Below are positions 42,918-51,190 of a DNA stretch of 64,000 bases, one piece after another. The DNA is from JAWCNN01 sp038848005. Lineage in GTDB: Archaea > Thermoproteota > Bathyarchaeia > Bathyarchaeales > Bathycorpusculaceae. Numbering within the stretch: position 1 is the first letter of the stretch; the number at the start of each line of letters is the position of its first letter. A model generated the notes under the pieces. That model worked only from the letters and a program-made list of their open reading frames with translations, searched no databases and was not told where the DNA came from. Made by a program: the position numbers and the translations under genes. The DNA lies in NCBI GenBank assembly GCA_038848005.1, contig JAWCNZ010000002.1, forward strand, positions 74,914-138,913, read 5' to 3'.

Positions 42918-43148
42918 ATGTGTTTGGCTGTTCCAGCGAAAGTCATAAGCATCGAGGGCGAAAAGGCGAAGGTTGATTTTGGAAACGGCGTTTTAAGAGA
43001 AATTAACGTATCGCTTGTAAACGTTGAAGTTGGCGATTACGTTTTGGTGCATGCAGGCTACGCCATCCAAGTTTTAAGCGAAGAAGAAACGAAAGAAACC
43101 TTGCAGTTATGGAATGAAATTTTGGAAGCTGAGAGTGGAAATGGCTGA
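42918..43148 (+). CDS. hypC: HypC hydrogenase chaperone
   Basis: 76 residues with the required N-terminal MCLAVPAKV (Cys2 binds the Fe(CN)2CO precursor) and the OB-fold NVEVGDYVLVHAGYAIQ. Carries the Fe ligand complex with HypD to the large subunit. Overlaps hypD by 8 bases (ATGGCTGA). Confidence 0.96.
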   Translation: MCLAVPAKVISIEGEKAKVDFGNGVLREINVSLVNVEVGDYVLVHAGYAIQVLSEEETKETLQLWNEILEAESGNG

Positions 43149-44229
43149 AAAACAATTGTTCAGAAACCCAAACTTGGCTAGGCGCATAACAGAAAAAATA
43201 TGGGGAATAGCGCCTAAAAAGGATAAGGCAAAGATTTGCCATGTTTGTGGCACACATGAATGGACTATTACGCATTATGGCATACGCTCGCTTTTACCCG
43301 AAACAGTGGAAGTTATTGCTGGACCAGGCTGTCCAGTCTGCGTAACGCCAGCATCCGAAATCGACGAGGCAATAGCGCTGGCGGAAAAAGGCGTAACAGT
43401 CGCATGTTTTGGCGATGTTTTGCGGGTTCCCGGTTCTGAAAAGTCTTTGTTGGATGCTAAGGCTGATGGGGCGGATGTGCGGGTTGTTTACAGCGTAAAC
43501 GACGCAGTTAAAATGGCAATTCAAGAACCAAACAGAGAATTTGTTTTCTTCGCCATAGGCTTTGAAACCACAGCGCCGTCAACCGCCAACGAAATCCTCC
43601 GCAAACCGCCAAAAAACCTTAGCTTTCTTGTTTCTCATAGACTGATTCCACCAGCCATGGAACTGCTACTTGGAATAGGCGACCTGCAAATTGACGGTTT
43701 TATTGCGCCCGGGCACGTAAGCACAATTATAGGCTTGAAACCCTACGAAATTTTTCCAAAAGCCTATCGCATGCCAACCGTAATAGCGGGATTCGAACCA
43801 TTGGATGTTTTATTCGCCATTTACATTATTCTAAAACAGCTGAAAAGAGGCGTAGCCAGTTTGGAAAACGAGTATGTGAGGGCTGTAAGCCAAGAGGGAA
43901 ACATTAAAGCCCAAACGCTAATGCACCAAGCCTTTGAAATTGTAGATGGAAACTGGCGTGGCTTGGGAAAACTACCTCAATCCGCTTTAAAACTGAGAAA
44001 AGAGTACGCTGATTATGATGCACGAGAAAAATTTAACGTGAAAATTCAGAAAGGCAAGGATATACCTGCGGGTTGCCAATGTCACCTCGTAATGATTGGA
44101 AAAATAAAGCCGACAGAATGCCCATTATACATGAAGGCTTGTACACCGCAAAAGCCCATCGGCGCATGCATGGTAAGCATAGAAGGAACATGCCGAATAT
44201 GGGCAAAGCAAATAAGTAGGTATGGCTAA
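43141..44229 (+). CDS. hypD: HypD
   Basis: 362 residues with ICHVCGTHEWTI, GPGCPVCVTP and EPLDVL, and later Cys (CQCHLV, CPLYMKACTP) that hold a [4Fe-4S] cluster. Assembles the Fe(CN)2CO unit with HypC and HypE. ATG at 43141 overlaps the hypC stop by 8 bases and gives the usual N-terminus (AEKQLFRNPNLAR), preferred over an in-frame ATG at 43114. Confidence 0.96.
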   Translation: MAEKQLFRNPNLARRITEKIWGIAPKKDKAKICHVCGTHEWTITHYGIRSLLPETVEVIAGPGCPVCVTPASEIDEAIALAEKGVTVACFGDVLRVPGSEKSLLDAKADGADVRVVYSVNDAVKMAIQEPNREFVFFAIGFETTAPSTANEILRKPPKNLSFLVSHRLIPPAMELLLGIGDLQIDGFIAPGHVSTIIGLKPYEIFPKAYRMPTVIAGFEPLDVLFAIYIILKQLKRGVASLENEYVRAVSQEGNIKAQTLMHQAFEIVDGNWRGLGKLPQSALKLRKEYADYDAREKFNVKIQKGKDIPAGCQCHLVMIGKIKPTECPLYMKACTPQKPIGACMVSIEGTCRIWAKQISRYG

Positions 44230-44248
44230 TTATCTGCTGGTATGTAAA

Positions 44249-44398
44249 ATGTCTAATGATGAAATTGTCGAAATTCGGGAAAGGCTTTTGAAGGTTGAAA
44301 TGAAACTTGAAGAACTAAATAAACGCGTGGACAACATGGCAAACTACTTGAAGGAATTATATAAGTATCTGCAACAAACTGGAAGCAAATTTTATTAA
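44249..44398 (+). CDS. 49-residue coiled-coil protein
   Basis: ATG at 44249, 19 bases after the hypD stop, open for 49 codons. Almost the whole product is a heptad-patterned helix (IVEIRERLLKVEMKLEELN, then LKELYKYLQQ) ending GSKFY. Leu/Ile/Val recur at a and d positions, so a coiled-coil dimer or trimer is likely. Family not recognised. It may be translated with hypD. Confidence 0.6.
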   Translation: MSNDEIVEIRERLLKVEMKLEELNKRVDNMANYLKELYKYLQQTGSKFY

Positions 44399-44506
44399 GG
44401 ATGAAGTTAGAAATAGCACCTAAAAAGGTGAAAATATGTTGTAAAGTTTGCTACCGCTAGCGGCGCAACAAGCAGAAGAACTTTTGGTTGGCGAATATGC
44501 CTAATA

Positions 44507-44692
44507 ATGGCGTTTTGGTTTATCGTTTGGCTAGTCATCGCCATTTTGGTGTACAGAGACGCTGACTCACGTGGAATGAACGGTATCTTATGGTTTTTGA
44601 TTGTGTTAATTTTTGGAATCATTGGAATAATAATATACTTGATTGTGAGAAAAGAGAAACAGCAGCCGCCCCCACCACCACCGCCATCATAA
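44507..44692 (+). CDS. 61-residue membrane protein with polyproline tail
   Basis: Two hydrophobic segments (FWFIVWLVIAILVY and ILWFLIVLIFGIIGIIIYLIV) around a charged loop RDADSRGMNG, then KEKQQPPPPPPPS. The layout resembles small 'PLDc_N'/cardiolipin-synthase N-terminal-like or phage-shock-like peptides, but function is unknown. The Pro run at the C-terminus could bind proteins. Region 44399-44506 before it holds no supported gene. Confidence 0.6.
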   Translation: MAFWFIVWLVIAILVYRDADSRGMNGILWFLIVLIFGIIGIIIYLIVRKEKQQPPPPPPPS

Positions 44693-44734
44693 AATAAATA
44701 TCCATCACACATTTTTCTTTAGAAGGCATACTTC

Positions 44735-45379
44735 ATGTTATCACTTGAAGACATAATGCAACTGTTTAACTTTATCGGAAGTTTGGTTTGCCATCAAAAA
44801 CCAGAAAGAACATTACGCGTAGGCGGCCATTATCTTCCGGTTTGTGCGAGGGATACGGGTGTGTTTGTTGGGCTTTATCTGGGATATGCACTGCTGTTCT
44901 TCTTACGAGACAAAAAAGCGAGAGGCCCACCTAACTTGTATGTGACAGCTGTGATGACTGCGCCTTTACTTGTGGATTCGTTTGGACAACTGCTTGGGTT
45001 TTGGACAAGCACAAACGATTTGAGAGTTATTACGGGGCTTCTTTTTGGGACGGCGCTTGCACCATTTCTAGTTTACGCTCTTTCATTTTTCCATTTTAAA
45101 GACAAAATTCCATTTTTAAGAAAAATTCAGCCTGAAAACGCCGTTTTAGACGCTGAAGACCAATGGCTCAACGAAAAAGCATTATTATTAGGAATAATTC
45201 TTTCAGCAATTCTATTTTTTGCTATTAAATTAATGTTAGACAGCAATTTTTATCCTTTCTATTGGATAATAAGCACGCCCATAATATTTGGAATTATTTG
45301 GCATTTTTTTATTTTACTTCCAACCTTAATAGTTATAACTGCAAAGCATTGCACAAGAAGACCTAAAAGTAAAAATTAA
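44735..45379 (+). CDS. DUF2085 membrane protein
   Basis: 214 residues. The N-terminal signature CHQKPERTLRVGGHYLPVCARDTGVF is the DUF2085 motif, with conserved Cys and His. About five or six hydrophobic segments follow, and a C-terminal basic tail (KHCTRRPKSKN). Function of the family is not known; the CHQ...C motif suggests metal or heme binding. Downstream of the 61-residue membrane protein by 42 bases. Confidence 0.85.
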   Translation: MLSLEDIMQLFNFIGSLVCHQKPERTLRVGGHYLPVCARDTGVFVGLYLGYALLFFLRDKKARGPPNLYVTAVMTAPLLVDSFGQLLGFWTSTNDLRVITGLLFGTALAPFLVYALSFFHFKDKIPFLRKIQPENAVLDAEDQWLNEKALLLGIILSAILFFAIKLMLDSNFYPFYWIISTPIIFGIIWHFFILLPTLIVITAKHCTRRPKSKN

Positions 45380-45404
45380 AAATGAGGAGCTGGTTATTCT
45401 GTTG

Positions 45405-45758
45405 TTAATGATTTTCTATGTGCTTTATTTTTCCAACGGCAACTGTTTTTGTCGTTAGGCTTGTTATTGTAAGTATTGTTCCCCAAATTGCAAGTGTAGC
45501 CATGGACATTGCTGTGCCTATCGTAGCCATTTCCTGAAGCATTACGGGTATTTCTGTGGGGTTCGCCATTGCCGTTAAGAATGGTGGGTATGGCGTTATT
45601 TCGCCGTGCCATGCGTGTTCAACCGCTAGTAGTATTACGCCTCCCCATAATAGTGCGTTTAAAATGCCCAATTTTAGTTTTTCAGCTAGGTTTCGAGCGG
45701 TTTTTTGTATGGTTGTTGTTATGATTGCTATTGCCATGGGAACGATGAAGCAAGCCAT
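45405..45758 (-). CDS. small membrane protein, paralogue of 45838-46134
   Basis: 117 residues with three TM segments (FIVPMAIAIITTTI, LNALLWGGVILLAVEHAWH, IGTAMSMATLAIWGTILTI). The middle segment WGGVILLAVEH matches WGATIMVFVDH in the divergently transcribed gene at 45838, with LG/T-rich third helices after it. No assigned family. The acidic-His pair next to the membrane could bind a metal or protons. Confidence 0.6.
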   Translation of the reverse strand: MACFIVPMAIAIITTTIQKTARNLAEKLKLGILNALLWGGVILLAVEHAWHGEITPYPPFLTAMANPTEIPVMLQEMATIGTAMSMATLAIWGTILTITSLTTKTVAVGKIKHIENH

Positions 45759-45837
45759 GCTTTACGCTCCTTTTCGGTAACACTAAACTTAAATTCTGTA
45801 ACACCATTTTATAAGCTTATCGCAAAAGGTGAAACAA

Positions 45838-46134
45838 ATGTGGCTCCTAATCCTCGCCTTCAGCTCCGCAATCGCCACAGCAATCTGGTATTCAAAGGCT
45901 GAAAACGACAAGTGCATGTTTAGGCTTTTATGCCTAATCCTCTGGGGCGCAACAATAATGGTTTTCGTAGACCATACAATGGGATATTTAATGGAAGGCG
46001 GCGAATTCCTTGAACTGACAACAGATGCTACGGTTCTGGGCGTTGCGCTTTTAACCACAGCGCTTGCAGTGTGGGAAATAGCCTTGCTAATCAAAGATCC
46101 GAAAGGCATGCTGTACAAAAAGAAAAACGCTTAA
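45838..46134 (+). CDS. small membrane protein, paralogue of 45405-45758
   Basis: 98 residues, three TM segments (WLLILAFSSAIATAIWY, FRLLCLILWGATIMVFVDHTMG, TVLGVALLTTALAVWEIALL). ATG at 45838 follows AAAGGTGA; a GTG at 45829 is the other option. Shares the WG-x-x-I-x-x-x-V-D/E-H signature with 45405-45758. Ends KDPKGMLYKKKNA on the cytosolic side. Lies 18 bases from the convergent hypE. Confidence 0.62.
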   Translation: MWLLILAFSSAIATAIWYSKAENDKCMFRLLCLILWGATIMVFVDHTMGYLMEGGEFLELTTDATVLGVALLTTALAVWEIALLIKDPKGMLYKKKNA

Positions 46135-46152
46135 AATTCTCCCTTTTTCATT

Positions 46153-47235
46153 TTAGCATATCCTAGGAACTGGATCACCTATTGGTCGGGCGATTATTCT
46201 TTTTCCGCCAACTAATGTTTGCATGGCAACTCCGCTGAATTCCCTTGTTGCTTCGCCTATTATTTCCGCGTCTTTTCCTGCTTCCGTCTCCCTCAAAAGT
46301 TTCAACAATTCTTCCGCTTTTTCCTTCACAACGCCTATTAACACTTTTCCTTCGTTTCCAACTTCAAGTGGGTCTAAACCCAACATTTCGCAGGCTGCCT
46401 GCACATCCGCTTTTATTGGAATTTTTTCTTCGTGGATTAGTATGCCAACCCTGGATTTTTCGCTGAACTCGTTTAGGGCGTCTGCTAAACCGCCCCTTGT
46501 AGGGTCTTTCATGGCTACCACGCCGCCGACTTCGCCGAGCAAACGTTGGATTAGGCGGTTTAAGGGTTTAACATCGGATTTTATGCCGCTTCCAAAAGTT
46601 AATCCTTCCTGTGCGGATAAAACTGCCAAGCCATGGTCGCCGACAGTTCCAGAAACTATTATTTTGTCGCCTTCTTTTAAGTTTGAATCCAAAATCCAAC
46701 GCGCATTAAAGTCGCTTCTGAACTGCTTAACTACCATAAGGTTTTGTTCTAAGGCTTGGGTTCGCCTGCCCACCCCAGAAGTGTTTATTACGCATCCGCC
46801 TAAACTTCCTTTCTCAACAACTTTCGTGTCGCCAGTAACTATACACACGCCAGCTTCTCGGCATGTTTGCCTCATGCTGACCAAAATTTTTTCAAAGTCG
46901 GCGAGGGCTAAGCCTTCCTCCAAAATAAAACCACAAGCCAAAGCGTATGGTTCAGCGCCTAAAACCGCAATATCGTTAACCGTGCCGGAAACAGCCAGCC
47001 GCCCAATGTCTCCGCCTGGAAAAAATATTGGTTTGACGGCGTGCGAGTCACTTTTTAAAACCACATCATCCACAACGGCAGCATCATCTAAGGCTTCCAG
47101 CGGAACTTCAGCATTGCCTACACCGCCAAAATTTTTTATAATGTAATTTTTTACTAGTTCGTGCATGGCTGTTCCGCCGGCGCCATGCAACATAGTAACA
47201 TGAGCATCTTTAACACTCAATTTTGTTAACCTCAC
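46153..47235 (-). CDS. hypE: HypE dehydratase
   Basis: 360 residues, PurM/AIR-synthase fold: MLHGAGGTAMHELV, KSDSHAVKPIFFPGGDIGRLAV, TGDTKVV, DPTRGGLA. Ends in the catalytic C-terminal tail DPVPRIC, whose Cys is carbamoylated by HypF and dehydrated to the cyano group. Transcribed opposite to hypFCD. hypA and hypB are not in this window. Confidence 0.96.
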   Translation of the reverse strand: MRLTKLSVKDAHVTMLHGAGGTAMHELVKNYIIKNFGGVGNAEVPLEALDDAAVVDDVVLKSDSHAVKPIFFPGGDIGRLAVSGTVNDIAVLGAEPYALACGFILEEGLALADFEKILVSMRQTCREAGVCIVTGDTKVVEKGSLGGCVINTSGVGRRTQALEQNLMVVKQFRSDFNARWILDSNLKEGDKIIVSGTVGDHGLAVLSAQEGLTFGSGIKSDVKPLNRLIQRLLGEVGGVVAMKDPTRGGLADALNEFSEKSRVGILIHEEKIPIKADVQAACEMLGLDPLEVGNEGKVLIGVVKEKAEELLKLLRETEAGKDAEIIGEATREFSGVAMQTLVGGKRIIARPIGDPVPRIC

Positions 47236-47334
47236 TATAAACCGAACATGTTAGGACAAACAGTGGCTTAAATCTTTTCAAACAAGTTTCAGAGCGCAAG
47301 ATGGTTTTGGAAACATTTTAACGGACGGAAAACA

Positions 47335-47341
47335 TTATAAA
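47335..47341 (+). promoter_or_regulatory. possible TATA box of the ribosomal operon
   Basis: TTATAAA lies 43-49 bases before the uL22 GTG start, in AT-rich sequence (aaaacattataaattg) of the 148-base gap after hypE. The position gives a leader of about 20 bases. Confidence 0.4.
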
Positions 47342-47383
47342 TTGCTGTTGCGCTGTTCAATTGCAAGTTGGAGCGAATATAAA

Positions 47384-47869
47384 GTGCCAGAATGGGGATA
47401 CTCCATAACAGAAGCTGAATTAGACCCGGAAAAAACCGTGAAGGCAAGCGGACGAGAGGTTAGGGTATCCCCTAAATCAGCACGTGAAATCTGCAAAACA
47501 ATCAAGGGAATGATGCTTGCCAAAGCCAAACAGTATTTGAAGGATGTTATCGCCAAAAAACGGGCTGTTCCCTTTAGGAGATTCAAGAAGAAGGCTGGGC
47601 ACCGCCACGGTTTAGAAAAGGCTTACGCGGGCAGATACCCCGTGAAAGCGGCAAAACATGTTCTTAAAGTGCTTGAGGGCGCGGAAGCCAACGCTGAATT
47701 TAAGGGTTTAGACACTGATAGAATGCGCATAATACATGCGGCGGCTTATCCTGGAACGAAAATTAAGAGGTACTTGCCGCGTGCTCATGGAAGAGCCACG
47801 CCGAACTTTGAAACTTTATGCCACATAGAAATTGTTTTGGAAGAGCAGGCTGAAACTGGTGAAGCGTGA
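47384..47869 (+). CDS. rpl22: ribosomal protein uL22
   Basis: 161 residues starting PEWGYSI (archaeal uL22 start), with KASGREVRVSPKSAREICK and the exit-tunnel loop LPRAHGRATP. GTG at 47384 has GGAGCG 8 bases upstream. It is the first gene of this ribosomal cluster: uS19, uL2, uL23, uL4 and uL3, which normally precede it, are not here. Confidence 0.95.
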   Translation: MPEWGYSITEAELDPEKTVKASGREVRVSPKSAREICKTIKGMMLAKAKQYLKDVIAKKRAVPFRRFKKKAGHRHGLEKAYAGRYPVKAAKHVLKVLEGAEANAEFKGLDTDRMRIIHAAAYPGTKIKRYLPRAHGRATPNFETLCHIEIVLEEQAETGEA

Positions 47870-48540
47870 TGTCGGCAGTCAAACATTTTATAGCAGAATC
47901 GAGGAAAAGGACGGAAATTGACGAGTTTTTGCAGAGAAAACTTGAAAGAGCTGGCTATGGCGGAGTTTCAATTTCTAAAACGCCGTTGGGAACCAACATA
48001 GTGGTTTATGCAATGCGACCGGGTTTGGTGATAGGGCGCGGTGGGGAAAATATTAAGGAGCTTGCTGAAATTTTGGAGAGAGAATTTAAGGTTTCAAACC
48101 CGCAAATTTCTGTTTCAGAAATTGAAGTTCCAGAGTTAAACGCTTATGTTGTTGCTTCACGGGTTGCCTCAGCCCTAGAAAGAGGTGTACATTTTAGGCG
48201 TGCTGGATTTTGGGCTTTAAGCCAAATTATGGAAGCTGGAGCCTTAGGCGCAGAAATAATCATAAGCGGTAAATTGCGAACAGAAAGGGCTAGATTTGAA
48301 AAGTTTAGGGCGGGTTACATGCCTAAATGCGGAGACCCAGCCCTAAAATACTTGAGGAAAGCCGAAGTTCACGTTCAGCTTAAACCTGGCATTTTTGGAG
48401 TAAAAGTTAGGATAATGCCTCCAGACGCTGTTTTTCCAGACAAAATCCAAATAGTTGAAAACATTCCGCCGGAAGAAAACGCCAAACCAACGGAAACAAC
48501 AGAAAAAGCAACGGCGGAAGAAACGGAGGAAACCCAGTAA
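47869..48540 (+). CDS. rps3: ribosomal protein uS3
   Basis: 223 residues with KH domain GLVIGRGGENIKELAEIL and C-terminal LRTERARFEKFRAGYMPKCGDP. ATG at 47869 overlaps the uL22 stop by one base. A 25-residue Thr/Glu-rich tail (from IPPEENAKP) extends past the usual end. Confidence 0.95.
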   Translation: MSAVKHFIAESRKRTEIDEFLQRKLERAGYGGVSISKTPLGTNIVVYAMRPGLVIGRGGENIKELAEILEREFKVSNPQISVSEIEVPELNAYVVASRVASALERGVHFRRAGFWALSQIMEAGALGAEIIISGKLRTERARFEKFRAGYMPKCGDPALKYLRKAEVHVQLKPGIFGVKVRIMPPDAVFPDKIQIVENIPPEENAKPTETTEKATAEETEETQ

Positions 48541-48541
48541 A

Positions 48542-48772
48542 ATGCCCATTTTACGGCTTAGAGAAATACGTGACATGTCTTCTGAAGAGCGGATGAAAAA
48601 GCTAGGTGAACTCAAAACAGAACTGTTAAGGTTAAAAACCATGGTTAAAGCTGGCGGCACGGTTGAGAATCCAGCGAGGATAAAGGAACTGCGTAAAACA
48701 ATAGCCAGAATATTAACCATAGAACACGAACAAAAACTCGGTCTTGAAAAAACAGGGGAGAAAAAGAAATGA
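48542..48772 (+). CDS. rpl29: ribosomal protein uL29
   Basis: 76 residues: LRLREIRDMSSEERMKKLGELKTELLRL, then IKELRKTIARILTI, the two-helix L29 fold. ATG at 48542, one base after uS3. An in-frame start at 48455 would overlap uS3 and is rejected. Confidence 0.93.
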   Translation: MPILRLREIRDMSSEERMKKLGELKTELLRLKTMVKAGGTVENPARIKELRKTIARILTIEHEQKLGLEKTGEKKK

Positions 48773-49050
48773 AAGTAACGCCAGACATAATCCGCGACGA
48801 GTTTATAGGCGCTGAAGCCAAAATAACCAAAAGTGCACATGCGGGTTATGTTGGATTGGCTGGCAAAGTAATAGACGAAACACGAAACACGTTCACGATT
48901 TTACATAAAGGAAAAAGAAAGATGGTTGTAAAAAACGCTGTTGTTTTCCATTTCAAGTTTTCTGACGGGACGGTTGTCGAAATCGACGGTAAACTTCTTG
49001 TTGGAAGACCCGAAGACCGCCTCAAAAAGCGTGTTAGGAGGTTATGGTAA
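48769..49050 (+). CDS. rnp1: RNase P protein component 1 (p29)
   Basis: 93 residues: FIGAEAKITKSAHAGYVGLAGKVIDETRNTFTI, KRKMVVKNAVVFHF: the Sm-like barrel of Rpp29/Pop4. Binds RNase P RNA for tRNA 5' maturation. Its place between uL29 and uS17 is standard in archaea. Overlaps uL29 by 4 bases. Confidence 0.93.
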   Translation: MKVTPDIIRDEFIGAEAKITKSAHAGYVGLAGKVIDETRNTFTILHKGKRKMVVKNAVVFHFKFSDGTVVEIDGKLLVGRPEDRLKKRVRRLW

Positions 49051-49367
49051 TGGCGTTAACCTTTAAAAAGCCCAAAAAAACATGCACTGACAGAAATTGT
49101 CCCTTTCACGGCGACCTTCCAATAAGAGGACGCGTTTTGGATGGCGTTGTCGTCAGCGCAAAAATGGATAAGACAGTCATAGTGCGAAGAGATTACCTCC
49201 AGTATGTTTCAAAGTTTATGAGGTATAAGAGGCGGCGCAGCCGCATTCCATCGCATAACCCGCCATGCATAGACGCAAAAGAAGGCGACCGCGTAGTAAT
49301 TGCAGAGTGTAGACCAATAAGCAAAACAGTTTCTTTTGTTGTTGTTGAAAAACTGGAAGGGAAATAA
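49050..49367 (+). CDS. rps17: ribosomal protein uS17
   Basis: 105 residues with CPFHGDLPIRGRVLDGVVVSAKMDKTVIVRRDY. ATG at 49050 has GGAGG 8 bases upstream; the ATG at 49044 would be too close to it. Shares one base with the rnp1 stop. Confidence 0.94.
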   Translation: MALTFKKPKKTCTDRNCPFHGDLPIRGRVLDGVVVSAKMDKTVIVRRDYLQYVSKFMRYKRRRSRIPSHNPPCIDAKEGDRVVIAECRPISKTVSFVVVEKLEGK

Positions 49368-49368
49368 A

Positions 49369-49809
49369 ATGGCGGCAAAGGCGAAACAGAGGGCATTAGT
49401 CGCGAAGGGAATGCTTGGGCACGGACCGAAACTTTCAAGGGGACTGCCAATGGGCTCAATTCTGCGCTGTGCCGACAACACCGGAGCAAGAGAACTGCGG
49501 TTGGTTCAAGTTATGGGTTATAAAGGGCGGTTGCGGCGTTATCCATCAGCCGCCGTTGGAGATAGAATAGTTGTTTCTGTTAGGCATGGAACACCAGACA
49601 TGAGGAAGAAAATATTTCAGGCGGTTGTTGTGAGGCAAAGAAAGCCATATCGCAGGGCTGACGGCTTATGGGTTCAATTTGAAGACAACGCAGCCGTGAT
49701 AATAACTCCAGACGGGGAAATGAAAGGCTCGGAAATCCGTGGACCAGTGGCGAAAGAGGCTGCTGAACGGTGGCCCCGCATAGCGAGTGCCGCCAGCATA
49801 ATAGTGTAG
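49369..49809 (+). CDS. rpl14: ribosomal protein uL14
   Basis: 146 residues with RGLPMGSILRCADNTGARELRLV and VVVRQRKPYRRADG, the uL14 barrel. ATG at 49369, one base after the uS17 stop. The N-terminal extension (AAKAKQRALVAKGMLGHGPKL) is longer than in many archaea. Confidence 0.95.
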   Translation: MAAKAKQRALVAKGMLGHGPKLSRGLPMGSILRCADNTGARELRLVQVMGYKGRLRRYPSAAVGDRIVVSVRHGTPDMRKKIFQAVVVRQRKPYRRADGLWVQFEDNAAVIITPDGEMKGSEIRGPVAKEAAERWPRIASAASIIV

Positions 49810-49822
49810 GAGGCGAAGGCGC

Positions 49823-50416
49823 ATGCAAGCAGTAAAGCCCGTAACAAAACCTTCGAAACAACGAAAAATGCTTTTTCAAGCGTCAAACCACATAAGATAC
49901 AAATTTTTCTCTGCACCATTGTCGCCTGAGCTTAGAAAAGCGCATGGAGCTAAAACCCTGCCCGTTAGAAGTGGGGATACAGTGCGTGTTATGCGTGGAG
50001 ACCATAAAGGAGTTGAGGGAAAAGTTACAAGGGTTGACCGAAAAAAATACAGAATTTTCGTTGAAGGTTTAACAAGGGAAAAAGTTGATGGAACAACAAC
50101 CTTCGTTCCGATACATCCTTCAAAAGTTATGATTACACGTTTAAATCTTGATGATAAATGGAGAAACAAAATTCTGAAGAGGAAGAAGGAAGCTGAAAAG
50201 AAAGTTGAAGAGGTTGCGAAGCCTTCAGAAGTTGCGGAAGTCGAAGAGAAAATCGTAGAGGAAAAAGTGGCTTTGGAAAAGAAGCCAAAAATGAGGAAAA
50301 GGCGAAAAATAACTAGAAAAAAGAGTGAAGAGAAAGCTGAAAAAGGAGGTAAGCCTAAAGCAAAGAAAACAAAAGTTAAACGGAAAACTGCCAAGAAAAC
50401 TGAGGGGGAAACATAA
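49823..50416 (+). CDS. rpl24: ribosomal protein uL24 with long charged tail
   Basis: 197 residues. The core (SPELRKAHGAKTLPVRSGDTVRVMRGDHKGVEGKV, KOW motif) ends near 115; the remaining 80 residues are almost only Lys, Glu, Arg and Ala (AEKKVEEVAKP, KKPKMRKRRKITRKK). Archaeal uL24 is commonly about 120 residues. SD GGAGG lies before the ATG. Confidence 0.93.
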   Translation: MQAVKPVTKPSKQRKMLFQASNHIRYKFFSAPLSPELRKAHGAKTLPVRSGDTVRVMRGDHKGVEGKVTRVDRKKYRIFVEGLTREKVDGTTTFVPIHPSKVMITRLNLDDKWRNKILKRKKEAEKKVEEVAKPSEVAEVEEKIVEEKVALEKKPKMRKRRKITRKKSEEKAEKGGKPKAKKTKVKRKTAKKTEGET

Positions 50417-50419
50417 AGT

Positions 50420-51190
50420 TTGGGTAAAAAGGGAAAATCAACTGGACTGAAACGTAAACCAGCGCCGAGGTTCTGGCCAATCCACAGAAAAGAATACCTA
50501 TGGGTTATAAAACCGTCTCCAGGACCGCATTCCACTGAAAAATGCATTCCGTTGGCGATAATTCTTCGTGAAATTCTTGGACTTGCCAAAACGAGGAAAG
50601 AGTGTAAGACGATAGTTTCGCAGGGGAAAATTTATGTTGATGGTAGGGTTAGGCGTGAAGACGATTTTCCAACGGGTTTGATGGATGTTGTTTCAATCCT
50701 TGAGGTTAACAAGTACTTCCGAGTGTTACCATCAAAGAAGGGTTTGATACTTCATCAAATAAGCAAAGACGAAGCAAATTTCAAATTGTGCAGGATAGAG
50801 GATAAAACCCTCACGAAAAAGGGTCATGTGCAACTTAACCTCCACGACGGTTCAAACGTGCTTGTGAAGGTTGCAGACCCCAAAAATCCACAGGAAGATG
50901 TTTACAAAACCCTTGACACTTTGAAGATAAGTGTTCCTGAAAGGCAAATTCTCGAACATATAGAAATCAAAGAAGGCGCTTTTGCCGTGATAACTGGTGG
51001 AAAAAACATCGGAAAATACGGCATAATAGTATCCATTGAGAAGGCTGAGGGTAAAAAACGCAGAAGCGCCCTTGTGGTAATTGAGGATGGAAAGGGTAAC
51101 CGTTACCAGACAATTTTGAACTTTGTCTTTGTAATAGGTGAAAAACAGCCGCTTATATCCTTGCCAGAGGAGGCGGTTCAAATTGTCTGA
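50420..51190 (+). CDS. rps4e: ribosomal protein eS4
   Basis: 256 residues: RKPAPRFWPIHRKEYLWVIKPSPGPH (eS4 start), S4 RNA-binding region and KOW-like GGKNIGKYGIIVSIEKAEG. TTG start at 50420, 3 bases after uL24. Found in archaea and eukaryotes only. Confidence 0.95.
   Translation: MGKKGKSTGLKRKPAPRFWPIHRKEYLWVIKPSPGPHSTEKCIPLAIILREILGLAKTRKECKTIVSQGKIYVDGRVRREDDFPTGLMDVVSILEVNKYFRVLPSKKGLILHQISKDEANFKLCRIEDKTLTKKGHVQLNLHDGSNVLVKVADPKNPQEDVYKTLDTLKISVPERQILEHIEIKEGAFAVITGGKNIGKYGIIVSIEKAEGKKRRSALVVIEDGKGNRYQTILNFVFVIGEKQPLISLPEEAVQIV

Noticed and set aside
44401..44460. 19-codon frame with CCxxC (MKLEIAPKKVKICCKVCYR)
   Set aside because: Too short to tell from chance and ends in TAG next to a CCGCTAGCGG palindrome; no ribosome-binding site with proper spacing that does not overlap the gene before.
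46223..47146. 307-codon open frame on the + strand opposite hypE
   Set aside because: It is fully antisense to hypE, which has every family motif including the PRIC end; the product is Ser/Pro/Lys-biased with no recognisable domain.
49876..50589. 237-codon open frame on the - strand
   Set aside because: Antisense to uL24 and eS4; its Phe/Ser/Leu-rich composition is the mirror image of the Lys/Glu-rich tail of uL24.
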